Shown here piece by piece: positions 24,021 through 29,844 of a stretch of 29,844 bases of DNA. The DNA lies in the NCBI GenBank assembly GCA_041664945.1, contig JBAYJY010000043.1, forward strand, positions 1-29,844, read 5' to 3'. The position numbers and the translations under genes are program-made. A model generated the notes under the pieces. The model had not been told where the DNA came from. It saw only the letters and a list, made by a program, of their open reading frames with translations, and did no database searches. This stretch comes from JBAYJY01 sp041664945 (GTDB taxonomy: Bacteria; UBP15; UBA6099). Position 1 is the stretch's first letter, and every line of letters starts with the position of its first letter.

Positions 24021-24626
24021 TCAGTTAACGGCTACGCCCAATATCGCCGCCAAGCCGATTCCCAGCCACATCGTTGACTGCGCCTTCTTGCGGTCCGCGC
24101 GCTCCTTCTGCAGGTCTTCGTTAACCTTCTGCAGATCGCTGTTGAGCATCGTGATGTCGTCGCGCAGCTTCGCCGTCGTCGCGTCCACCTTGTCGAGCCT
24201 GTCGCGGAACTCCACCGTGACTTTCGAGATGTCAGTCTGTATCACAACTTTGCCGGACTCGATGTCGGACACGCGTTTTTCGATCGCTCCCATCTTGCTG
24301 TCATAGTCCGCCATTTCGCTCTTGAATTCGTCGCTCAGCTTTTTGATAACGTCGCGGTCGCTGCCGGCGATCTTCAGGTCGCCGCGCTCGATCTGGTCGA
24401 TCAGCTTCGCGAGAGCGGCCGCGAACACCGTCCGGCTAAGCGCATTCTCGCCCCGGAATGTATTGTCTTCATATATTGCCAGATAGCCCTTGTCCACGAG
24501 CTTCTTAATGCTCTTGTATGCCCAGCTCGACTCGTCAACATCCTTGATCTCTGTCGCCGCATGCGCGCTTACAGCCGCGAGCGCGATCACCATCATTGCC
24601 GCCATCATGATTCTTCTCAATTTCAT
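24021..24626 (-). CDS. SLH-domain envelope anchor with coiled coil and C-terminal membrane helix
   Basis: Envelope-tethering protein of 201 aa. ATG 24626 has AGGAG 8 bases upstream and starts a clean signal peptide (RIMMAAMMVIALAAVSAHA), so it is preferred over the upstream ATG at 24659. One SLH domain covers about 27-72 (VDESSWAYKSIKKLVDKGYL, NTFRGENALSRTVFAAALAKL). A long heptad-rich coiled coil follows (about 85-175; DFKSE-, EKRVSDIES- and DLQKVNEDLQKERADRK-type repeats), then a hydrophobic helix (MWLGIGLAAILGVAVN). SLH plus coiled coil resembles the N-terminus of OmpM/Slp-type porins that tie the outer membrane to the cell wall, but here the barrel is absent and a helix replaces it. It sits 70 bases after the cohesin gene, in the same direction. 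Confidence 0.82.
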   Translation of the reverse strand: MKLRRIMMAAMMVIALAAVSAHAATEIKDVDESSWAYKSIKKLVDKGYLAIYEDNTFRGENALSRTVFAAALAKLIDQIERGDLKIAGSDRDVIKKLSDEFKSEMADYDSKMGAIEKRVSDIESGKVVIQTDISKVTVEFRDRLDKVDATTAKLRDDITMLNSDLQKVNEDLQKERADRKKAQSTMWLGIGLAAILGVAVN

Positions 24627-24696
24627 TTCGCACACTCCTTTTCGAGTCTGATATTTCATGCGCAGAGTCCCGCATCTATTTCCGGGAACTCAAGCG

Positions 24697-26820
24697 CTAT
24701 TTTACAGTTATCGACGCCTTGTCGAGCTGGAAGTCGGTCAGCGCCCCGGTCAGGTCGCTCATGTTAAGGTTCAGCGCGTCTATGGCGCTCAAGCCCGGAG
24801 CCAGCGTCCGGAAGTTCACTATCACAAGCGAGCCTTCCGTGTTCGTCAGCGGCGTGGTCCGCGAGCCTTTGATTCCCGAAACGATTCCGGCCTTGTTGTT
24901 TATCTCAGGCTCCGCCCACGGCAGCGGCTGCCCGCTCTGCACGAACAGCGTGCCCTGAGAAACGCGCACCACCTGCAGCACGGCCGGATCGTACTTCACG
25001 GACATCTCGGCGCTTCCTATCGACGTTATGTCCGTAACGAAAAGTTCGGCGGTGAAGAACAGGTTCTTTCCCGTTTCCTCAGGCACGCCGACCCATGAGA
25101 TTGAAACCGGAAGCGGGTCGATCTCGATGCTCTTCGACGCCACTTTGTCCTCGGTGCTGTCCGAGGCTATTATGAATTTCAGGTCCATCGGCCCGGACTT
25201 GCCGCCGGTGGCGATGACCTTCCACGAGAAAATCACTTCCTGCTTGCCTTCCATCTTGCTGTAAAGCTGTTCCGCGTTCTGTATGTGCGGGAACTCGAGT
25301 CCCGGCGGCAGAATGAGCGAGACTCGCAGGTTGTCGATCGGCGAACCGCCGTCGTTGCGGCACTTCAACTGCACCGCGAACGGCGGGCCGTACGGCCCGG
25401 ACTCGCGAGTCTTCGCGCGCTTCACACGGTCCGGCGCGACAACGGTCGGAATTATCCCCGGCGGCGACAACAACGTCACTCCCGTTTTCAATTCCACTTT
25501 CTCCGACAGTTCCTTCGCGCTTCCCACTATGCTTATCGTCTTCTCGCCTCCGGCGCCGATCTTAGGCTGAACCATCCACCCGATCGTCTGTTCCTGCCCG
25601 GAGTTGAGACTGCCGAGATTCCGCTCGCCGTTGTCGCCGCCGGCGAATTCGATTCCTTCGGGCAATTCGAGTTTGATAACTACATCGCTCAAGCCGATAT
25701 TCGCGCTGTTGGACACATACGCGTACAGCGTGTATTGGCGAATCTGATTTTTCGCTGTCGACCATTCGCCGAGATGGCGCAGGGCTCCGATGCTCAGGAT
25801 GTCGCCCGTCACGTTCAGGTATTCGATTCCGTAAAGCGTAGCGTATTGAAGCTCGCCCTGCGGCGAGACCGTCTTTTCGTTCCAGTAGAGCGCCGTCGCG
25901 CTGTCCATCGATTCCTCGCCCTCGCGCATGAACGTCTGATCCGGCGAGTAGGGGAATTCCCAGATGTTGTCCGCTATCTTTCCCCAATTGGCGAATATCA
26001 CCCGGTCCGGCGCGTCCAGCCCCGGCCCGCGCAGCGTGCCGCGCGCCACGACTCCCGGATTCTCCAGCGAGTCGTATGCGATCCAGTAATCCTGAATCTG
26101 CGCGCCGGTAAGTTCGGTTTCCGTCGTGATGCTCTTGTCGGCCACCTTGAACGGGGATGCGTCGTTGCTGCCAAGCAATGTGTCGATCACAGCGCGGACG
26201 CCGACCTGATGCGCCTCGCCCGTCGTGTTGCGGATCGTATATTCTATTTTTACCGTGTCGTATAGTTTCGAGACTGGGCCGCCGACTATACTTAGGGTCT
26301 CCGTCACATCCAGCCCGGCGATCATACATCGCGTAACGACCGAGTTGCCGACGACATGCGGCTGCTCGGTCACTTCGCCGTACAGAGCGTCGCGTCCGGC
26401 GCGCCGTTTTGTAGAGCCGCCGAATACATAGTTCTTTCCGTCTATGTGAAGCGTCGTGAAAGATGTCCACGGCGTCGCGCCGCCATATACAAGAATTTTG
26501 TCGTCGTCCGAGTCGCGCGTCGGGTCGCCCTTCACCGTGCGGACGAGAAAGCGGCCGGCGTCCACCGGCATTGTGTTGACGATGATCTTTATGAGATCGT
26601 TCGCGACGCTGACTTCCTTCGGGCCTGTGTATTCCGGCTCCTCGGCGGGAGCTTCGGCCGCAGGCGCCGCGCTATCGGCGGTTGCCGCCGGCGGAACTGT
26701 CTTGATCTCCACGTCCGCCGCCCGCGCGCAAACCGCCAGCGCGAAAAACAGCAGCGCCGCCGAGATCAGCGCCGGCAGCGCGTAATGCTTGCTCTTGTTT
26801 TCGAATTTGTTTTTTTTCAT
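24697..26820 (-). CDS. Secreted protein with C-terminal cohesin domain
   Basis: Exported protein of 707 aa. ATG 26820 is preferred: it lies 2 bases after the TonB-like stop and starts the signal peptide directly (ALPALISAALLFFALAVCARA, residues 14-34); the frame is open to 26862. An Ala/Pro/Glu linker (about 45-65) leads to a large beta-rich domain (about 70-330; FLVRTVKGDPTRDSDDDKI, WTSFTTLHIDGKNYVFGG, GVRAVIDTLLGSND) that I do not recognise. Two CARDB/DUF11-like domains follow (about 355-455 and 475-575; SDVVIKLELPEGIEFAGG, DNLRVSLILPPGLEFPH). The C-terminal 130 residues match the cohesin pattern: LFVTDITSIGSAEMSVKYDP, AVLQVVRVSQGTLF, VNFRTLAPG. Cohesins bind dockerins, but none is seen in the window. 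The TonB/SLH context suggests an envelope role. Confidence 0.75.
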   Translation of the reverse strand: MKKNKFENKSKHYALPALISAALLFFALAVCARAADVEIKTVPPAATADSAAPAAEAPAEEPEYTGPKEVSVANDLIKIIVNTMPVDAGRFLVRTVKGDPTRDSDDDKILVYGGATPWTSFTTLHIDGKNYVFGGSTKRRAGRDALYGEVTEQPHVVGNSVVTRCMIAGLDVTETLSIVGGPVSKLYDTVKIEYTIRNTTGEAHQVGVRAVIDTLLGSNDASPFKVADKSITTETELTGAQIQDYWIAYDSLENPGVVARGTLRGPGLDAPDRVIFANWGKIADNIWEFPYSPDQTFMREGEESMDSATALYWNEKTVSPQGELQYATLYGIEYLNVTGDILSIGALRHLGEWSTAKNQIRQYTLYAYVSNSANIGLSDVVIKLELPEGIEFAGGDNGERNLGSLNSGQEQTIGWMVQPKIGAGGEKTISIVGSAKELSEKVELKTGVTLLSPPGIIPTVVAPDRVKRAKTRESGPYGPPFAVQLKCRNDGGSPIDNLRVSLILPPGLEFPHIQNAEQLYSKMEGKQEVIFSWKVIATGGKSGPMDLKFIIASDSTEDKVASKSIEIDPLPVSISWVGVPEETGKNLFFTAELFVTDITSIGSAEMSVKYDPAVLQVVRVSQGTLFVQSGQPLPWAEPEINNKAGIVSGIKGSRTTPLTNTEGSLVIVNFRTLAPGLSAIDALNLNMSDLTGALTDFQLDKASITVK

Positions 26821-26822
26821 GG

Positions 26823-27620
26823 TTATTTCAGCGTGCATTTCGGATACGCGCCGCACCTGCATTCTATCGATCCCTCGTATTTTTTATTCTCGTCGAGAGC
26901 GCCCGATGCGAAATTCATTTCAATTACGCGGCGGGTCTGCGCGATCGTCGACGGGTCCGCCGCCGATGAGGAGTTAGCAAAAATGACAGTCAGCGATTTT
27001 TTGCCGTATGTCACAGCGTACTTGAATTTAAGGTTGTCGTTGTCGGCGTCGTTCTTTTTGCAGTCAGGCACCAAGCCCGGCGATAAATTGAAAATGCCGA
27101 TCGGGAACGGGAAAATGCCTGCTCCATCGCCGTCGCCGGTCTGGTTGCCCTCGCCCTTGCCCGAACCGCCGGCGCCTTCGCCGACATTGTTGTTCGCTTC
27201 CACGCCGCCCTTGCCGTGCGATTCAGCGCCCTGTTTGTCCGGATTCTTAGTGTTCGTTCCCTCGCCGTCGATCGCGCGCGGCTTGATCTTATCGAGCTGG
27301 CTCGGCTTTTTTTCCGGCTTCTTCTCTTCCGGCTTTTCCTTGATCTTCACAGGCGATTCCGTCGGCACATTCTCCGGCGGCTTCTCAATCGTCTCCGCGG
27401 GCTGAGCGACAGATGTCTCTGAAGCGGGAAGACCCGGCGCAGACACCACGCCGATCGGCAATATTTTGCCGCTCTCGCTTCCGCCGGACGCAGCCCCGCC
27501 CGCCTTGCCGAACAGCGCCAGTATGATCAGCAGCAAAAGCGCGTGCAGCAGCACGGACGCCACGTACGACATCACCGTGGACTCGCGTTCGTTCAGATGT
27601 CTTTTTTTCGTTTCTTTCAT
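26823..27620 (-). CDS. TonB-like energy transducer with a cysteine-containing C-terminal domain
   Basis: Inner-membrane-anchored periplasmic protein of 265 aa that would carry energy from ExbB/ExbD to an outer-membrane partner. The helix at 19-38 contains S22-VLL-H26, the conserved S-x3-H of TonB membrane segments. A Pro/Lys/Glu region follows (about 75-115; KIKEKPEEKKPEKKPSQLDK), as in TonB spacers, then a Gly/Asn-rich stretch. The C-terminal domain (about 185-265) has LKFKYAVTYGKKSLTVIFAN and ends in ECRCGAYPKCTLK; with the DCKK cysteine it holds four cysteines. It lacks the usual TonB C-terminal YP motif, so its docking partner may be unusual. Its start overlaps the ExbD stop (ATGA), and the cohesin gene starts 2 bases after its stop, so all are likely one operon. 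Confidence 0.72.
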   Translation of the reverse strand: MKETKKRHLNERESTVMSYVASVLLHALLLLIILALFGKAGGAASGGSESGKILPIGVVSAPGLPASETSVAQPAETIEKPPENVPTESPVKIKEKPEEKKPEKKPSQLDKIKPRAIDGEGTNTKNPDKQGAESHGKGGVEANNNVGEGAGGSGKGEGNQTGDGDGAGIFPFPIGIFNLSPGLVPDCKKNDADNDNLKFKYAVTYGKKSLTVIFANSSSAADPSTIAQTRRVIEMNFASGALDENKKYEGSIECRCGAYPKCTLK

Positions 27621-28054
27621 TTTGTGTTTTTTGATTTCGCAAATGTCTTTTGGTTTATTTGCAGCGCCAGCCTTGTGCCGCCGGCGCGGTTCACTATGTC
27701 CACCACATCAACTACGTTGCTGTAGACAATGTTCGGTTCAGCCGCGATGATGAACGACGATTCCGGGTCCTTCGTGATTTGGTCCCGAACCATCACCGGC
27801 AGCGTGTCTTTAGTCACCTGCTGGTCCTGAAAATAAAGTAGGCTTCCCGCCGGGTCGGCCTTAACCGATATCTGAACGTACTGAGGAAGTTTCTCGACAT
27901 CCGATTTTTCAGGAAGATTTATCTTCATCCCCGTGCGCGCCGAGATCATCGTCATGCTGACCGCGAAGAAGATAAGCATGGTGAACGCGCAGTCGATCAG
28001 CGGCGTGAAATCAACAAAGGGGCGGAGCCGTGTGGTCCGTTTGAATTTAAACAT
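27617..28054 (-). CDS. exbD: ExbD/TolR family proton-channel subunit
   Basis: Inner-membrane protein of 145 aa that, with ExbB, uses the proton gradient to drive a TonB-type protein. One N-terminal helix carries FVDFTPLIDCAFTMLIFF, where Asp21 is the conserved proton-carrying residue of the family. The periplasmic domain (about 45-135; KINLPEKSDVEKLPQY, SFIIAAEPNIVYSNVVDVVD) fits ExbD/TolR. It overlaps the ExbB gene by 8 bases upstream and the TonB-like gene by 4 bases downstream, so the three are translationally coupled. The adjacent TonB-like gene favours ExbD over TolR naming. A second, different ExbD is at 29329-29739. Confidence 0.88.
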   Translation of the reverse strand: MFKFKRTTRLRPFVDFTPLIDCAFTMLIFFAVSMTMISARTGMKINLPEKSDVEKLPQYVQISVKADPAGSLLYFQDQQVTKDTLPVMVRDQITKDPESSFIIAAEPNIVYSNVVDVVDIVNRAGGTRLALQINQKTFAKSKNTK

Positions 28055-28673
28055 CCGACCGCACCTCCATGCGGATGAAGTTCATCAGTTCCGTCACCGA
28101 TTTTTCAATCTGGTTGATGATCCTGTCCACTCGAGTTGCGAGTATGTTGTGGAAGAACATGAACGTGATCGCGAGGATGAGGCCGGTTGCGGTCGTGATG
28201 AGAGCCTCGGCGATTCCGCGAGAGAGCGCCGCGCTGTTTCCGATGTCGCCGCCCGCTATGACGCTGAACAGTTTCATAAGCCCGGTGATCGTGCCGAGAA
28301 GCCCGAGTAGCGGAGAGATAGTTGTGACGGTCGAAAGCGTCGGCAGCCCACGTTCGAGACGCGGTATCTCGGACAGCACAGCTTCGTTTACGCCTTCCCG
28401 GATTTCTTCCGGCGCACGGTCGTGAAGATTGATCGCCGAAGACAGCGCCTTCGCCACCGGACCCGGCGTCGCTTCGCAATAGCCCACCGCAACGCGGTAG
28501 TCCTTGTTGCGTAACGCCTCTTTCACTTTAGTCATCAGCTTCTTGGGGTCCGAGTTCGCGCGACTCAGACTGTAAAACCGCTCGATCGTTATCGCTACTC
28601 CCAATAACGAACACAGCAACAGCGGGTACATCGCAAATCCGCCTTTTGAGAAAAGGTCAATAACTGGTTGCAT
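28047..28673 (-). CDS. exbB: MotA/TolQ/ExbB proton-channel subunit
   Basis: Inner-membrane channel protein of 208 aa. ATG 28673 has GGAGG 8 bases upstream. Three helices are visible: about 14-32 (AMYPLLLCSLLGVAITIE, followed by RF), about 110-135 (ISPLLGLLGTITGLMKLF) and about 155-180 (IAEALITTATGLILAITFMF). The last two carry the Thr/Gly pattern typical of TolQ/ExbB. The cytoplasmic loop lies between helices 1 and 2 as in the family. It is the first gene of a coupled ExbB-ExbD-TonB-cohesin unit with a good promoter upstream at 28779-28807. Confidence 0.9.
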   Translation of the reverse strand: MQPVIDLFSKGGFAMYPLLLCSLLGVAITIERFYSLSRANSDPKKLMTKVKEALRNKDYRVAVGYCEATPGPVAKALSSAINLHDRAPEEIREGVNEAVLSEIPRLERGLPTLSTVTTISPLLGLLGTITGLMKLFSVIAGGDIGNSAALSRGIAEALITTATGLILAITFMFFHNILATRVDRIINQIEKSVTELMNFIRMEVRSDV

Positions 28674-28687
28674 TCTCAGACCTCCGT

Positions 28688-28731
28688 TACTTTTGAAACA
28701 AAACGATTTTTAGCAATAGTTTTCAAAAGTA
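28688..28731 (-). promoter_or_regulatory. Leader hairpin just before the exbB ribosome-binding site
   Basis: TACTTTTGAAA (28688-28698) is inverted as TTTCAAAAGTA (28721-28731): 11 perfect A/T-rich pairs over a 22-base loop. In the minus-strand mRNA it ends a few bases before GGAGG (28685-28681). It could tune translation or RNA stability, or be a DNA operator. Confidence 0.4.
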
Positions 28732-28778
28732 TCTTTTTGTGCGCAAAAATAGCGCAAAATCACCTATCGGTTTCGTGT

Positions 28779-28807
28779 ATTTTATTATGACTACTGTATA
28801 AAATCAA
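28779..28807 (-). promoter_or_regulatory. Sigma-70-like promoter of the exbB operon
   Basis: Minus strand: TTGATT (28807-28802), a 17-base spacer, then TAAAAT (28784-28779). The predicted leader is about 100 bases and contains the hairpin at 28688-28731. Confidence 0.5.
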
Positions 28808-29186
28808 GTGGGAAGTAAAAATAGTTGAGTATAGGCACATACGGCACGGTGCCATACATTCATTTTTCATTTGTTCCCCCCGATCAAGAGCCCTCAACAG
28901 AGCGCTTTTGTACGTTTATGTCGAGTATCATGTATTTCTGACAGTTCAGCGGAATTTTTGTTCAGGGATTATCAGAAAAACAAAATCACATAAGCGCGGA
29001 GGAACGTAGAATCGCTTCGCTCTCAACGCGGATAAAAACGCTTTTCACATTTGTTTTGAATGAATAATTCGTTTGATTCGAGTTGGTTTTAGGGTTGAGT
29101 TTTATGCCAATGCCTAATGACATTGACAAACATTTGTTATCGCGCCAATTATGTAATTTTAACTAAATTTGTCACTTCGCCCCAAT

Positions 29187-29274
29187 TTGTCATTTCGAGC
29201 GAAGCGAGAAATCCAGATAAAGCTTTCCATATTGAAGTTTTATTGAAGATTCCTCTCTTCGCTCGGAATGACAA
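29187..29274. repeat. Palindromic intergenic repeat (GTCATTxCGAGCGAAG type)
   Basis: The 27 bases at 29187-29213 (containing TCATTTCGAGCGAAGCGAG) recur inverted at 29248-29274 (CTCTCTTCGCTCGGAATGAC) with 3 mismatches, around a 34-base centre. This is a widespread intergenic palindrome whose translation gives the spurious VISSEARNP / FARNDN peptide, so the plus-strand frame at 29117-29440 is not a gene. Bases 28808-29186, apart from a short GGCAC-G-GTGCC palindrome near 28843, hold nothing I can name. Confidence 0.75.
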
Positions 29275-29328
29275 TGCGGTGAGACATTACGCCCGATGTA
29301 TAAAGCCGCCTTCATCTTTGCCGCTTTT

Positions 29329-29739
29329 TCATCGCGGCATTTTGCGCTCTGTCGTTAGGCTCACGTTGTGGAGTCCGCCGGCCTCGATCTGGTCAATCAC
29401 GTCGACGACGGTCGAGACGTCCGTCCTCTTATCCGCGTAAATCACGGCGGCGTTCGGGTTTTGCGGCATCAGTTCGGAGATCAGTTTCGTCAGTTCGCCG
29501 GGCGCGACCGGCTCGTTGTTCAGAAAGATTTTCCCGTCCTGCTTCAGCGACACAATTACGTTTTTAGTCGGCGACTGCCTGGCGGAGGCCGACTTCGGAA
29601 GCTGCACCTGTATCGAGTTCAACACCATGTAGGGCGTGATTATCATGAAGATAATGAGAAGCACGAGCGAAACGTCAATCAGCGGGATCATGTTGATCTC
29701 GGCGAGAAACGGAGTGTCTTCAGACGATCGAATCTGCAT
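29329..29739 (-). CDS. Second ExbD/TolR family protein
   Basis: Protein of 136 aa. The N-terminal helix contains INMIPLIDVSLVLLIIF, with the family's conserved Asp at residue 22. The periplasmic part (LNSIQVQLPKSAS, GKIFLNNEPVAPGELTKLI, AVIYADKRTDVSTVVDVID) fits ExbD/TolR well. Its ATG shares one base with the stop of an ExbB-like gene upstream (TAATG), so the pair is coupled. It differs clearly from the ExbD at 27617-28054, so this is a separate module and not a recent duplicate. About 650 bases with a palindromic repeat separate it from the next ExbB. Whether it serves TonB or Tol is not shown. Confidence 0.9.
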   Translation of the reverse strand: MQIRSSEDTPFLAEINMIPLIDVSLVLLIIFMIITPYMVLNSIQVQLPKSASARQSPTKNVIVSLKQDGKIFLNNEPVAPGELTKLISELMPQNPNAAVIYADKRTDVSTVVDVIDQIEAGGLHNVSLTTERKMPR

Positions 29740-29844
29740 TATTTACACTTCGCCCTGTGAATGAGCAGAGTCGCCGCGCGCTCGAGCTCGATGCTCAGGC
29801 GGCGCGCCTGCTTGAGAAAAAAGTTGTAGGCGATGACGGCCGGA
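29739..29844 (-). CDS. C-terminal end of a second MotA/TolQ/ExbB protein (partial)
   Basis: The window ends inside this gene. The frame ending at TAA (29741-29739) reads PAVIAYNFFLKQARRLSIEL and then ERAATLLIHRAKCK. The PAVIAYNFFL segment is typical of the third helix end of ExbB/TolQ proteins, followed by a basic/acidic cytoplasmic tail. It is coupled to the ExbD-like gene by a TAATG overlap. The start lies outside the window. Confidence 0.72.
   Translation of the reverse strand, partial: PAVIAYNFFLKQARRLSIELERAATLLIHRAKCK

Noticed and set aside
25285..27405. Long plus-strand (326 and 349 aa) and second minus-strand (302 aa) frames over the cohesin and TonB genes
   Set aside because: Arg-rich composition typical of GC shadows; the real frames have signal peptides and domain motifs.
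29117..29440. 107-aa plus-strand open frame
   Set aside because: It is the translation of the palindromic repeat (VISSEARNP, FARNDN) running into the end of the ExbD-like gene on the other strand.

Overview
The window looks like a chromosomal segment of a diderm, non-proteobacterial bacterium, probably from an uncultured candidate phylum (Omnitrophota, Lindowbacteria and Hydrogenedentota are the kind of lineage I have in mind; the sequence does not decide). The reasons are an SLH/coiled-coil envelope anchor, ExbB/ExbD/TonB modules, a beta-barrel-like protein with a copper-amine-oxidase-type N-terminal domain, FecR-domain exoproteins, and very long secreted Ig-like and repeat proteins. There are no rRNA genes, intact tRNAs or CRISPR arrays.

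Layout. Positions 1-1132 hold two phage- or plasmid-style genes: the tail of a DUF932-like protein with a probable frameshift, and a RecB/Cas4-like PD-(D/E)XK nuclease interrupted by TGA exactly at a predicted Fe-S cysteine. Positions 1457-12019 (+ strand, AT-rich) hold a lipoprotein and then a tight four-gene unit: a GW-repeat exoprotein, a stalk-domain/beta-barrel protein translationally coupled to it, and two FecR-domain secreted proteins. This unit is my best candidate for an undescribed surface system. It converges on two minus-strand exoprotein genes (12286-14472 and 14660-18709), with a pair of covarying double-hairpin repeats between.

Positions 18710-20832 are a low-coding patchwork. 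They hold a 224-bp MITE-like element with terminal inverted repeats and an 8-bp target duplication, a cluster of hairpins, and a minus-strand small-RNA unit (extended -10 promoter, 5' half of a tRNA-His-like sequence, intrinsic terminator). A 6-TM protein and a broken DUF2283 gene follow.

Positions 20938-29844 (all minus strand, clearly more GC-rich) look like resident envelope-energy genes. In transcription order they are an ExbB tail, ExbD, a gap with a palindromic repeat, then ExbB, ExbD, a TonB-like protein, a cohesin-domain exoprotein, an SLH anchor and a multi-PAS sensor kinase that lacks its phospho-accepting histidine. The first four genes of that second group overlap or nearly touch and have a recognisable promoter.

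Interpretation: the AT-rich left two thirds may be an acquired surface-protein island beside mobile-element genes, while the GC-rich right part is a proton-motive-force-driven envelope module. That history is inference. Gene boundaries, motifs, repeats and hairpins are read directly from the sequence.
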